Shown here: positions 8,823-17,416 of the stretch, in pieces
How positions within the stretch are numbered: the first letter of the stretch is position 1
Layout: each line of letters starts with the position of its first letter
Origin: Pseudomonadota bacterium
GTDB taxonomy: Bacteria > Pseudomonadota > Gammaproteobacteria > Burkholderiales > Burkholderiaceae_C
Direction of reading: 5' to 3'
NCBI GenBank assembly: GCA_021845505.1
Contig: JAJZVU010000005.1
Location: 1 to 64,000, forward strand
Length of the DNA: 64,000 nucleotides
Translations under genes and position numbers: made by a program
The notes under the pieces: model-generated
Told to the model about the DNA's origin: nothing
Seen by the model: only the letters and a program-made list of their open reading frames with translations
The model's database searches: none

Positions 8823-9818
8823 TCAGTCGGGCTCGATGCGCAGCAGCAGCTTGCCCCGGCTGGCACGCCCCTCGAGCAGCCGATGCGCGGTCGCCGCCTC
8901 GGCCAGCGGCAGTTCCCGGTCGATGCTCACCCGCAGCCGACCCGACGACCAGTGCGCGAACAGCTGTTCGCAGCGCTGCCGCAGTTCGTCGCGGGTGGCG
9001 ATGTAGTCGGCCAGGTGCGGCCGGGTGAAAAACACCGAGCCGGCCTCGGCGAGCTCCAGCGGGGTCACCGCCGGCACCGCGCCCGAGCTGGCGCCGTAGA
9101 GTATGCACAGGCCCCTCGGCTTGAGGCAGCGGATGCTGCGCTGGATGGTTTCGCGTCCCACCGAGTCGTAGACCACGTCGACGCCGTTGCGTTCGGTCAG
9201 CGCCAGCACCTGGTCGCGGAAATCGACCTCGCGGTACAGGATGCAGCTGTCGGCTCCGCAACGCATGGCGATGTCCGCCTTGTCGGCGCTGCCAGCGGTG
9301 GCGATCACCCGGGCTCCGCGCAGCTTGGCCAGTTGCACCAGCAGTTGCCCGACTCCGCCGGCCGCCGCGTGCACCAGGCAGGAATGCCCGGGCGACAACG
9401 CGAAGGCCGAGGTCGCGAGATAGTGGGCGGTGCAGCCCTGCAGCATCAGCGCCGCGGCCACCGCGGGCGGCACCTGCCTGGGCACGGGAACCAGCCGCCA
9501 CGCCGGAACCACCGCGAACTCGGCATAGCTGCCGCGCGACAGGCAATACGCCACGCGGGTGCCGACCGCGAGGTCCTGCACGCCCTCGCCCACCTCGACC
9601 ACCGTGCCCGCGCCTTCCATGCCGACCGTCATCGGCAGCGGGGTCTTGTAGGTCTCGGAACGCGCGTACATGCCCTTGCGCATGTACACATCGATGAAAT
9701 TGACCCCGGCACACGACAATCTGACCAGCGCCTCGCCGGGCCCCGGCCGCGGCGGCTCGACGTGGACGAGCCGGAGTTGGTCGGCTTCGCCGAAGCCTTC
9801 GATCTGGATGGCCTGCAC
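8823..9818 (-). CDS. NADPH:quinone oxidoreductase, zinc-independent MDR family
   Basis: A 331-aa medium-chain reductase. A GTG at 9818 starts the product (MQAIQIEGFGEADQL after initiation). An N-terminal GroES-like domain (about 1-125) is followed by a Rossmann fold with AAAGGVGQLLVQLAKLRGA as the NADPH loop and VYDSVG downstream. No structural or catalytic zinc cysteine set is visible, as expected for the Qor branch. It lies 16 nt after the flavin oxidoreductase gene in the mutase operon and may reduce an alpha,beta-unsaturated carbonyl or quinone intermediate of that pathway, which is inferred from context only. Confidence 0.85.
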   Translation of the reverse strand: MQAIQIEGFGEADQLRLVHVEPPRPGPGEALVRLSCAGVNFIDVYMRKGMYARSETYKTPLPMTVGMEGAGTVVEVGEGVQDLAVGTRVAYCLSRGSYAEFAVVPAWRLVPVPRQVPPAVAAALMLQGCTAHYLATSAFALSPGHSCLVHAAAGGVGQLLVQLAKLRGARVIATAGSADKADIAMRCGADSCILYREVDFRDQVLALTERNGVDVVYDSVGRETIQRSIRCLKPRGLCILYGASSGAVPAVTPLELAEAGSVFFTRPHLADYIATRDELRQRCEQLFAHWSSGRLRVSIDRELPLAEAATAHRLLEGRASRGKLLLRIEPD

Positions 9819-9834
9819 GATGCCGTGGCTCCGC

Positions 9835-10806
9835 TCAGCCGGCCGCCGCCTGCGCGGCGGGCTCGCGCCGCAGCCGCGGCATGATCTCGCGGGCGAAATG
9901 GCGCATGCCCTGCAGCGGCGGGATCGGCTGGATGATCAGCGACGACACCCCCGCCGCCTGCCATTGCCCGATCCTGTCGACACAGGCGTCGGCGCTGCCC
10001 CAGAGGTTTTCGTCCAGCACGTCCTGCGGGGTCGGCGGCGTGGCGAAGCGGTGTTCGCGCTCCTTGGCGTACTTGACGCTCCACTCGCCGACCTGCTGCT
10101 GCGAAAGTCCCCCGAGGAACACCGTCGACGTGGCCATGTCCAGCGGCCGCCCGCCGCGTCGGCGCGCCATGTCGGCCGCGTACCCGGCGATCACCCGCGG
10201 CGGCTTGGAATAGAACAGCCAGGCGTCGCCCAGTTCGGCGGCCAGCTGGCGCGTGGCCTCCGAATCCCCCGGCACCCAGATGGGGATATGGGGCTTCTGC
10301 ACCGGCTTGGGCGAGACATGCGCCTGCTTGAGGCGGTAGAAGCGGCCGTCGAAGTCGACGAAGTCCTCGGTCCACATCGCCTTGGCGATCAGCAGGGCCT
10401 CGCGCAGCCGCGCCACGCGATCGTCGTGGTCGTCCCACGGCAGGCCGTAGCCCTCGCTCTCGCGCCGGAACCACGCCGAGCCCAGCGAGTAGATCAGCCT
10501 GCCGCCGAACATGACGTCGAAGGTCGCCGCCATCTTGGCCATCAGCGCGGGATGGCGCAGCGAGTTGTTGAAGGTGTGGCCGGCGAACCGCACCCGCGTG
10601 GTCAGCGCGGCCAGCGCCGACAGCACCGTCCAGCACTCCAGCATCGGCACGTCGACCGCCATGTGGGCGTTCATCACGTGGTCGGGCAGCCACACGCTGT
10701 CGAAACCCAGATCCTCGGCTTCCAGGGTCATCTGCCTGGCCAGATCCCAGCCCTGGCCGGTGGCCCCCATCTCTCCCTGCACCGCAAGCCGGACTCCCAG
10801 ATGCAT
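9835..10806 (-). CDS. LLM-class (luciferase-like) flavin-dependent oxidoreductase
   Basis: A 323-aa TIM-barrel flavoprotein of the bacterial luciferase-like group. Features are the LAEDLGFDSVWLPDH-type early segment (here EAEDLGFDSVWLPDH), GHTFNNSLRHPALMAK, and SLGSAWFRRE for flavin and substrate contacts. It starts 48 nt after the mutase E gene and precedes the quinone reductase by 16 nt. Members use FMN or F420 and act as monooxygenases or dehydrogenases; which applies cannot be read here. Its operon position suggests a step on the same carbon source handled by the mutase. Confidence 0.82.
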   Translation of the reverse strand: MHLGVRLAVQGEMGATGQGWDLARQMTLEAEDLGFDSVWLPDHVMNAHMAVDVPMLECWTVLSALAALTTRVRFAGHTFNNSLRHPALMAKMAATFDVMFGGRLIYSLGSAWFRRESEGYGLPWDDHDDRVARLREALLIAKAMWTEDFVDFDGRFYRLKQAHVSPKPVQKPHIPIWVPGDSEATRQLAAELGDAWLFYSKPPRVIAGYAADMARRRGGRPLDMATSTVFLGGLSQQQVGEWSVKYAKEREHRFATPPTPQDVLDENLWGSADACVDRIGQWQAAGVSSLIIQPIPPLQGMRHFAREIMPRLRREPAAQAAAG

Positions 10807-10854
10807 CGCTGACTCCCGTGTCGTGTGCGCGTCGGCCGAAGGGGCCGCTGCGCC

Positions 10855-12351
10855 TCAGCCCATGCGCGGCTGCCAGGGCAGCAGTTGCGCCAGCGGTTCG
10901 CTGAATTCGTAGACGCTGGACACCGCCAGCGAATGGTCGAACGCGACGCCCTCGCGCTCGGCCCTGCGGCGCAGCGCGGCGTGATGCACTTCCATCACCT
11001 CGGCGGGGATCGGCACCTTGCCGGCGTCGAGGATGCGGATGTAGCCGTCGGCATCGCGCGCCGGCATGATGCGGCTCTTCACATGGCGGTTGGGCGACCA
11101 GGGGATGTCGAGCACGCCGCTGTCGAAGGCGCGCACCGCGCCCAGCGCCGGATCGCCGTCGCCGATCTCCAGCACCTTGTCGACAATGGGCCTGACTTCG
11201 CTGGCGATCAACGCCTTTTCGCGCTCGTATTCCGGCATGCCGTCCAGCCGCAGGCCGCGCGCCATGTAGATGGCCAGGCGGGTCATGCGCAGGCCCTCGG
11301 CGTTGGCGCGGGGCGTCGGGATGCCGATCGCCTCGTGGGTCGACTTGGTGGTCACGCTGACCGCGCCGCCGACCGCGGCCAGCGTGCCGCCGTAGGAGAT
11401 CAGCGCCGCGCACTGCGCCTCGTCGTGCGGCCACGCCCCCATCCAGTGCAGCGAGGTCACCGGGGTGAAGACGTCCGTATAGCCGAACTTGCGCAGGTAT
11501 TCCTGACAGAGTTCGCCGCAGGCGGCGATCGCCGCCGCGTCCTGCACCAGGTGCAGGCACTGCCCGAGTTCGAGCCCGTAGTTGCGAACCCCCTGCGCGG
11601 CCGCCAGCAACGCGTCCAGGATGCAGGTGACGATCGCGATCGACGGCGGGATGTTGGTGCCGGTCAGGAACCCCGGCTGGCGCCGATGCAGTTCCACGCC
11701 CTTCTCGGCGTACAGCGCGGCGAGCCGGTCCAGGTACTGGTAGTTGCGGATGCCCTCCGCGATCGACAGGGTCTTGGTGTACGAGGTGGTGTAGGCGATC
11801 CCCGAGCCCAGGTATCCGGTGTAACCGGCCGCCAGCGCGATTTCGGAGGTGAGCCGGGGCATCGCCGTGCCCGACAGCACGATGTTCGGGCGCGTGCTCG
11901 ACTCCACCAGCCTGCGGCACGTCGCGACCCCGGCGGTGACGATCGGAAAGCCGTTGAGCATCGAGCGCCCCGCCGCCTCGGACTCCGCCATGCCGTGCTG
12001 GGCGGCGTCGAACTGCTCGTTGCGGGTATAGCTGTCGGTGGTCGTCGGAACGATATCGGCCAGGCCCTCGGACTCCAGCACCCGCATCAGTTCCATCTGC
12101 ATCGCCACCGTGCCGAAGCCGCCGCGCGGCTGGGTCAGGCACGCGCGCTGTTCGGCCGCCAGGCGCATCGCCCGCGCCAGGCTCTTGGCCTGCGGCATGG
12201 CCTTGTGGTAGGCCACTGCCTCGTCGATGTCGACCTGGGCTCCGGTCGGCCAGCGCGCGAGGTTGTCGCGGCGCATCGCCGCGAATTCATCCCACGGGAT
12301 CGGGCTCGCACTGACCTCGTGCGCCACCCTAGGCTGCACTGCTGTGTCCAT
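10855..12351 (-). CDS. glmE: Glutamate-mutase-like E (epsilon) subunit with altered substrate pocket
   Basis: Catalytic TIM-barrel subunit of an adenosylcobalamin-dependent carbon-skeleton mutase, 498 aa; ATG 12351 overlaps the MutL-type gene by 23 nt. Conserved family segments include the QPRGG loop, SYTR, AGRSMLNGFP and THEAIGIPT. Aligned from memory with clostridial GlmE at a constant offset of 10, Arg66 and Arg100 are kept (Arg76, Arg110), as are Tyr177/Tyr181 (Tyr187, Tyr191), the coenzyme-contacting Lys326 (Lys336) and Glu330 (Glu340). The third claw arginine, Arg149, is Leu159 and the amino-group ligand Glu171 is Leu181. The fold and B12 chemistry are secure; glutamate as substrate is doubtful. 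A different 2-substituted dicarboxylate or a monocarboxylate is plausible. Confidence 0.88.
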   Translation of the reverse strand: MDTAVQPRVAHEVSASPIPWDEFAAMRRDNLARWPTGAQVDIDEAVAYHKAMPQAKSLARAMRLAAEQRACLTQPRGGFGTVAMQMELMRVLESEGLADIVPTTTDSYTRNEQFDAAQHGMAESEAAGRSMLNGFPIVTAGVATCRRLVESSTRPNIVLSGTAMPRLTSEIALAAGYTGYLGSGIAYTTSYTKTLSIAEGIRNYQYLDRLAALYAEKGVELHRRQPGFLTGTNIPPSIAIVTCILDALLAAAQGVRNYGLELGQCLHLVQDAAAIAACGELCQEYLRKFGYTDVFTPVTSLHWMGAWPHDEAQCAALISYGGTLAAVGGAVSVTTKSTHEAIGIPTPRANAEGLRMTRLAIYMARGLRLDGMPEYEREKALIASEVRPIVDKVLEIGDGDPALGAVRAFDSGVLDIPWSPNRHVKSRIMPARDADGYIRILDAGKVPIPAEVMEVHHAALRRRAEREGVAFDHSLAVSSVYEFSEPLAQLLPWQPRMG

Positions 12352-13762
12352 CACGCACACTCCGCTCGATCGGTTGCAATTGCGAACTCGCCAGCGCCAT
12401 CGCCGCCTCCGGGTCGCGCTCGGCCAGCAGGCCGACCGCGTACAACACGTAGCCGCGGTCGAGGAACATCCGCGGCTGGCGCGGCCGCAGCGACTGCGGC
12501 TCGCCGGGAGCCCAGAGCGCCGCTTCCAGCATGGGCAGCGGGTCGGCGGCATGGATGATCGGCCCGCCGGTGCCGATCACGCTGGCCACCGCGCCCAGGT
12601 CCTTGCCGCGCTGCAGCGCCTTCGGTCCGGTGGCCGTGTAGACCGTCTCCACGGTGCCGGCGTGGCGCCGCATCGCGATGCGGATCGCCGCGCTGGCCAG
12701 CGCCTGGTCGAAGCGCGCTTCCTCGGCGTTCGCCGGCACGCGCTCGACATCGGCCGCCAGCATCGCCAGCAGCTGCGCCGCCCGCGCCTCGGACAGCCCG
12801 GCGGCAGCGGCGACCGGCCCCAGGCCGGCCGCCTCGACGATGGCGGTCGCGTTGTGGCGCATGCCCAGGTCGCCTTCGACGGTGCGCTTGGCGAAAGGCT
12901 CCGGCAGTCCGTGCATCAGCGCGTCGGGCCGCGTCGGCTCGCCGGCGCAGATGGAGTGCACGTCGGTGGTGGCCCCGCCGACATCGACCACCACGAGGTC
13001 GCCCAGCCCCGGCTGCCCCCCGGTGCCGGCGGCCAGCAGGCGAGCGCCCTCGAGCACCGCGGCGGGCGTGGGCATGAGCACCGCGTCGAACATCTCCGCG
13101 GCCCTGTCGATGCCCTTGGCGTGGACGATGCGCTCCATGAACACCTGGCGGATCACGGCCCGCGCCGGGTCGATGTCCAGCACGTTGAGCTCGGGCATCA
13201 CGTTGCCGGCGACGCGCACCTCCTTGCCGCGGCTGGCGAACTGCTCGGCGATCACGTCGGCCACCGCCCGGTTGCCGGCCAGCACCACCGGGCACGCCAG
13301 CTCGCTGGCGCTGAGCAACCCGGCGTTGTGCAGGATCACGTCCTCGTTGCCGCCGTCGGTGCCGCCGCACAGCAGCAGGATGTCGGGCTGCAGCTGCAGC
13401 ACCTGGCGGATGTCCGCCGCGTTGAGCCGGTAGGCGAAGGTGCCGACCAGCTTGGCCCCGGCCCCCAGCGCAGCGCGTCGCGCCGCCTCGGCGGTCAGGT
13501 CCTTGACCAGGCCGACGGTCACCATGCGCAGCCCGCCGGCCGCGCTGCTCGACGCCAGCCTGTGCCGAAAGCGCGGCAACCCGCCCAGGCGCCTGTCGAG
13601 GTCGGCGAGCGCGACGTTCAGCCCGACCGTGACGTCGCTGGTCACCGTCGACGGCCCCTGGCCGCTGCCGAGGATGGCGCCGCCGCGCAGGTCGACCGCC
13701 CGCAGCTTGGTGAAGGTGCTGCCGAAATCGATCAGCAGCGCGACATCGTCGCGCCCGCTCAT
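12329..13762 (-). CDS. glmL: MutL/GlmL-type accessory ATPase of the mutase
   Basis: A 477-aa ASKHA-fold protein of the glutamate-mutase MutL family (unrelated to mismatch-repair MutL). ATG 13762 overlaps the S-subunit stop (ATGA). The phosphate-1 loop [17 protein letters not shown] is at about residues 8-24, and the second phosphate motif [13 protein letters not shown] lies near the middle. Members resemble hydantoinase/diol-dehydratase reactivases and are thought to protect or reactivate the B12 enzyme. The placement S-L-E is typical of clostridial glutamate mutase loci and supports a working three-gene mutase unit. Confidence 0.88.
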   Translation of the reverse strand: MSGRDDVALLIDFGSTFTKLRAVDLRGGAILGSGQGPSTVTSDVTVGLNVALADLDRRLGGLPRFRHRLASSSAAGGLRMVTVGLVKDLTAEAARRAALGAGAKLVGTFAYRLNAADIRQVLQLQPDILLLCGGTDGGNEDVILHNAGLLSASELACPVVLAGNRAVADVIAEQFASRGKEVRVAGNVMPELNVLDIDPARAVIRQVFMERIVHAKGIDRAAEMFDAVLMPTPAAVLEGARLLAAGTGGQPGLGDLVVVDVGGATTDVHSICAGEPTRPDALMHGLPEPFAKRTVEGDLGMRHNATAIVEAAGLGPVAAAAGLSEARAAQLLAMLAADVERVPANAEEARFDQALASAAIRIAMRRHAGTVETVYTATGPKALQRGKDLGAVASVIGTGGPIIHAADPLPMLEAALWAPGEPQSLRPRQPRMFLDRGYVLYAVGLLAERDPEAAMALASSQLQPIERSVRDGHSSAA

Positions 13763-14220
13763 GATGCCGCCAGCCTCGCCCCGGCGGCACGCGCCGCGAA
13801 ATCGCGGTCGAGGGCCGAGACCACGTCGTCGGGCCGGGTGCCCGGCGGGAAGGCGCGGTCGAAGCCCATCGCCAGGAAGCGCTGCTCGACGTCGGGCCAG
13901 GCTTGCTTGCCGACCACCAGATTGCCGCCGACGTACAGCAGGATGTCGCCGATGCCGGCCTCGATGCACAGGTCGCGGAAGCCCCGGCAGTCGAGTTCGC
14001 CCTGGCCGTACAGCGAGGACACCAGGATGGCGTCGGCCGCGGTCTCGATCGCGCCCTCGATGAATTCGCGCGCCGGGGTCAGCGCGCCCAGCGAAACCAC
14101 CCGGTAGCCGGCGCTCTCCAGCGCGAGCGACAGGATGCGGTTGCCCACGATATGGGTATCCGAGCCGATCACGCCGGTCAGCAGCGTCCTGCCGTGGCGC
14201 GCGGTGGGTTGCGAATGCAT
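13759..14220 (-). CDS. glmS: Glutamate-mutase-like S (sigma) subunit, cobalamin binding
   Basis: A 153-aa B12-binding protein. ATG 14220 lies directly after the stop of the enolase-superfamily gene. The base-off/His-on cobalamin motif DxHxxG is present as SDTHIVGN, followed by VSSLYGQGE and [10 protein letters not shown], which wrap the nucleotide tail. The length fits GlmS/MutS (about 137 aa) plus a short tail. It pairs with the E subunit to form the heterotetrameric mutase. It is better conserved than the E-subunit pocket, consistent with kept cofactor chemistry and changed substrate. Confidence 0.92.
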   Translation of the reverse strand: MHSQPTARHGRTLLTGVIGSDTHIVGNRILSLALESAGYRVVSLGALTPAREFIEGAIETAADAILVSSLYGQGELDCRGFRDLCIEAGIGDILLYVGGNLVVGKQAWPDVEQRFLAMGFDRAFPPGTRPDDVVSALDRDFAARAAGARLAAS

Positions 14221-14221
14221 G

Positions 14222-15325
14222 TCAGACCACTCCCTGGGAACTGGGTACCTTGCCAAAATGCGCCTGCTCGACGCTCACCCTTGCCAGCGCCGCCTCGTCG
14301 AGCCTGGGCGGCTCGGGCTCGAGCCAGAGCATGCCCCCCTCGACCCGCAGGGGCCTTCGCACCAGCGGCGCCGACTGCTTCAAGAAACCGTTCATCTCGC
14401 CGGCGTTGCGGATGTGACTGCGCGCCACGCAGGCCTCCATCCAGCAGCCGATCTCGGTCGCGACCCCGTTGCCCAGCACCGGCTCCATGCCCAGCGACCG
14501 CACGCGCTGCAGCGCGTTCCCGAGGCGCTGCACATCGCCGAGCTTCATCAGCTTGAGCTTGACGTAGCGCGCGCCGATCGCGGCCGCCCGTTCGATGTCG
14601 GACTCGTCGTAGATCGATTCGTCGAGCATCAGCGGGGCGTTGGAAACACGGGCCACCGCCTCGGCGGCGTGCCAGTCCTCGGCTGCGCAGGGCTGCTCGA
14701 TGAGCTCGATGTCCCGCGGGTCGACCGCGCCGACGAAGCGGCAGGCCTCGGCCTGGCTGAAACCCTGGTTGGCGTCGATGCGGATCTGCGCTCGCCCGCC
14801 GACGCAGCGCTGCACCTCGGCCACGCGGGCCAGGTCCTGCGCGACGTCGAAGCCGACCTTCATCTTCAGCGTGCGGTAGCCCTGCGCCAGGTGGCGCTCG
14901 ATCTCCGCGGCCAGTTCGGGGCCGCCGTCGGCGCCCAGGGTCGCCAGCAGCGGCACCCCGGTCGCCTCGGTCACCTGCAGCGCCGGGTCGGCCTGCAGCA
15001 TGTCCAGCGCCGTCGCGAAGGCCGTCGCGGTGAAGGGCGCGCTGGCGTAGTGCCCCGCGAGGTGCTGCCGCGCCCGCGCGGCCGACATCCCCGGCAGTCG
15101 CGCGGCCAGCTCGCGCGCCAGCGCCCAGGCGCCCTCGACGGTCTCGTCGGTGTAGCCGGTCAGGATGGTCGCGTCGCCCCACCCGCTGCCGGCCGGCGCG
15201 TCGACGCGCACCAGGATGGTGTCGAACCTTGTCACCGCGCCCAGCGACAGCTTGTAGGGCGCCTTCAGCGGCACCTGCAGGCGCCGCACCACCACGGACT
15301 CGACCGTCACGCTCGCATCGCCCAT
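14222..15325 (-). CDS. Enolase-superfamily enzyme, muconate-lactonizing (MLE) subgroup
   Basis: A 367-aa mandelate racemase/muconate lactonizing type enzyme. ATG 15325 has a strong Shine-Dalgarno stretch (GGAAGGAAG) just upstream; a second in-frame ATG lies at 15352. Catalytic features are KMK (Lys154, Lys156), metal ligands Asp184 in RIDANQG, Glu210 in ELIEQP and Asp235 in MLDES, and the opposite base Lys258 in KLKLMKLGD, like dipeptide epimerases and cycloisomerases. The superfamily always abstracts a proton alpha to a carboxylate. The enzyme sits where a methylaspartate ammonia-lyase would be expected, but its motifs are not those of canonical MAL. It could be a lyase, epimerase or cycloisomerase acting before or after the mutase. 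Confidence 0.85.
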   Translation of the reverse strand: MGDASVTVESVVVRRLQVPLKAPYKLSLGAVTRFDTILVRVDAPAGSGWGDATILTGYTDETVEGAWALARELAARLPGMSAARARQHLAGHYASAPFTATAFATALDMLQADPALQVTEATGVPLLATLGADGGPELAAEIERHLAQGYRTLKMKVGFDVAQDLARVAEVQRCVGGRAQIRIDANQGFSQAEACRFVGAVDPRDIELIEQPCAAEDWHAAEAVARVSNAPLMLDESIYDESDIERAAAIGARYVKLKLMKLGDVQRLGNALQRVRSLGMEPVLGNGVATEIGCWMEACVARSHIRNAGEMNGFLKQSAPLVRRPLRVEGGMLWLEPEPPRLDEAALARVSVEQAHFGKVPSSQGVV

Positions 15326-15386
15326 CGATGGCTTCCTTCCTTCGATTCGCATCCCTGCCCGGGGCGGCCGGCCGCGGCCGCTCGGG

Positions 15387-16811
15387 TCATTTGCCCACCA
15401 AGGCGCCCGGCACCGCGTCGCCGGACATCGCGGCGGTGTCGCCGGACACCTCCTCCAGCGTGCGCTTGGCCGTTTCCTTGCCCCAGAACAGCACCACGAT
15501 GGGGCCGGCGATGCCGACGAGCCCGATCACCCGGAAAATCCCCGCGATACCCACCGTCGCCAGCAGAACCGGCACGAAATACGGACCGACGACCCCGCCG
15601 AGCAGCCGGCTCACCGCTTCCACCGTCGACGACCCGGTCGCACGCAGGCGCGTCGGATATTGCTCGGCATAATACATCTTCAAACCCGGGAAGGTGCCGG
15701 TCCCGAAGAAACTCATCAGGCAGCCGTAGGTAATGACCAGCGGCAGCGAATGCACTTCTCCGAAAAACATCGCCCCCACCGACGCCAGCACCATGAAAAG
15801 GATATAGACCGGTTTGCGTCCCCAGGTATCCGAAAGCCATCCGTTCAACAGCTTCCCGGGAATCGCCGAGCCGGTGATGATGGCCGTGTAGAGCAGCGAA
15901 TGGGCGATGCTGTAGCCGTCCTTGACCAGCAGGCTGGGCATGTAGATCATCACCACGTAGAACATCAGCAGCGCCGAGATCATCGCCGCGCTGCCGACCA
16001 CCGTCTTGCCCAGCTGGGCGCCGCTCCAGACCTCGGCGACGGTCGGCCGCGGCTTGCCCTGCGGCACCAGCAGCGGGATCATCCGCGGCGCCGGCAGCGC
16101 CCTGCCGGTCTCGTGCTCGACCCTCTGCTCGATCGCCCGCATCGCGCCCTCGGCCCGCTCGCGGCCCAGGCGCACCTCCATCCAGCGCGGCGACTCGGGC
16201 ATCCACTTGTGGGCGATCGCCGCATACACCAGCGGCAGCCCGCTGACCACCAGGAACACCCGCCACGACTCGGTGGGAGCGAAGCGCGGAAGGATCAGCG
16301 CGCCGAGCAGCGGGGCCAGGAAATAACCGACCGACAGGCAGCCGTCGAGGATGCCGTTGAAACGGGCGCGGGTGGTTTTCGGAACGAATTCGCTCACGAT
16401 CGCGTAGGGCAGCGGGAAAACCGCACCCATGCCCAGCCCCGACAGGAAGCGGATGGTCAGCAGCACGTGGTAATTCGGGCTGAACGCCGCCAGCACGGTC
16501 AGCGTGCTGTACTCGATCACCCCCCATACCAGAACGCGCTTGCGACCGTAGCGGTCGGCCAGATAGCCGGCCGGGATCAAGCCGAGGACGATGCCGAAGG
16601 TCGACGACACCGCCAGCATGCCCACCTGCCCCGGGGTCAGTTGCATCACCCGGCGCACGCTCTCGAGCACGACGCCGATGGCGCCGATATCCAGCGACTC
16701 GATGAACCAGGCCGCCCCGGCGAACCAGATAACCAGCCATGTGAATCCGCTGAGCGGCAGCCTTTCCATGCGGCCCGCGATATTCAGCGGTTCCATCGAT
16801 TCCTTAGCCAT
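15387..16811 (-). CDS. MFS transporter, organic/aromatic acid:H+ symporter type
   Basis: A 474-aa, 12-helix major facilitator. ATG 16811 is preceded by GAAGGAG at good spacing. Sugar-porter/aromatic-acid symporter signatures are present: an Asp in helix 1 (IESLDIGAIG), GYLADRYGRKRVL after helix 2, PESPRWM before the central loop, and GWLSDTWGRKP after helix 8. It is the first gene of the minus-strand operon, 61 nt before the enolase-family gene, and most likely imports the acid that the mutase pathway degrades. Confidence 0.88.
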   Translation of the reverse strand: MAKESMEPLNIAGRMERLPLSGFTWLVIWFAGAAWFIESLDIGAIGVVLESVRRVMQLTPGQVGMLAVSSTFGIVLGLIPAGYLADRYGRKRVLVWGVIEYSTLTVLAAFSPNYHVLLTIRFLSGLGMGAVFPLPYAIVSEFVPKTTRARFNGILDGCLSVGYFLAPLLGALILPRFAPTESWRVFLVVSGLPLVYAAIAHKWMPESPRWMEVRLGRERAEGAMRAIEQRVEHETGRALPAPRMIPLLVPQGKPRPTVAEVWSGAQLGKTVVGSAAMISALLMFYVVMIYMPSLLVKDGYSIAHSLLYTAIITGSAIPGKLLNGWLSDTWGRKPVYILFMVLASVGAMFFGEVHSLPLVITYGCLMSFFGTGTFPGLKMYYAEQYPTRLRATGSSTVEAVSRLLGGVVGPYFVPVLLATVGIAGIFRVIGLVGIAGPIVVLFWGKETAKRTLEEVSGDTAAMSGDAVPGALVGK

Positions 16812-17102
16812 AGCAGTCTCCTTCAGGCACAGTGGCGCTCGGTCTTGTTGTTGTCGGGAGCGTATCAATCCTGCGGCCGTCGTCCGCCGCCGAACCGCAA
16901 CCAGCGCCAGCGCCCCGCGAACAGGGCGTGAATATCGTTGCGACACGCTGGTTACCGGCAATCACTGTAAGGCGGCGCGACCCGGGCTGTCCAGCGGGGG
17001 AAACACCGATAGGTGCCGGCGTACCGTATCCGACTGTATCGGAACGTGAACTTGCGGCGGCGCGGCACGCCGATTTCGCCTGCCGAAATCGGCCCTGCAA
17101 AC
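16812..17102. promoter_or_regulatory. Upstream region of the mutase operon
   Basis: A 291-nt gap between the MFS start and the tRNA-Ser terminator, less GC-rich than its flanks. It must hold the operon promoter, but I see no convincing -35/-10 pair, operator palindrome or cobalamin riboswitch (no B12-box-like block). No regulator gene is adjacent. Confidence 0.35.
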
Positions 17103-17134
17103 AAAAAATCCCATTTTCGTCGAAAATGGGATTT
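17103..17134 (-). terminator. Rho-independent terminator of tRNA-Ser
   Basis: A perfect 13-bp inverted repeat, arms 17106-17118 and 17122-17134 with loop GTC, followed on the minus strand by a T run (A tract at 17103-17108). It separates the tRNA from the mutase operon promoter region. Confidence 0.9.
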
Positions 17135-17141
17135 CTGTTTT

Positions 17142-17229
17142 TGGCGGAAGCGGTGAGATTCGAACTCACGGACGGTTGCCCGTCGCCGGTTTTCAAGACC
17201 GGTGCAATCGACCACTCTGCCACGCTTCC
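17142..17229 (-). tRNA. tRNA-Ser (UGA)
   Basis: Reads on the minus strand from GGAAGCG to the matching CGCTTCC plus G and an encoded CCA at 17142-17144. The anticodon loop CTTGAAA gives UGA, the T loop is GTTCGAATC, and the long variable arm is of the serine class. Length 88 nt including CCA. Confidence 0.97.
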
Positions 17230-17416
17230 GGGGACCGCGGGCAGTTTACTGCCTGGCCGGGCGCCGGGGCGCGCGCCGCCCCGGCGCCCGGGGCCGTCGC
17301 GGCCGGCGGGCGCGGCGGCCCATGGTCGGCGGTGGGCGATTTCCCTTGCCCCACCAAGGCCGGCAAGCCTGGCTTAGCGTACGAAGCCTGTCAACGCACT
17401 TCGCAGGAGATGCGCG

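Noticed and set aside
16812-17102. A cobalamin riboswitch upstream of the B12-dependent operon
   Set aside because: I could not find a B12-box-like conserved block or suitable stem pattern; a covariance search would be decisive.
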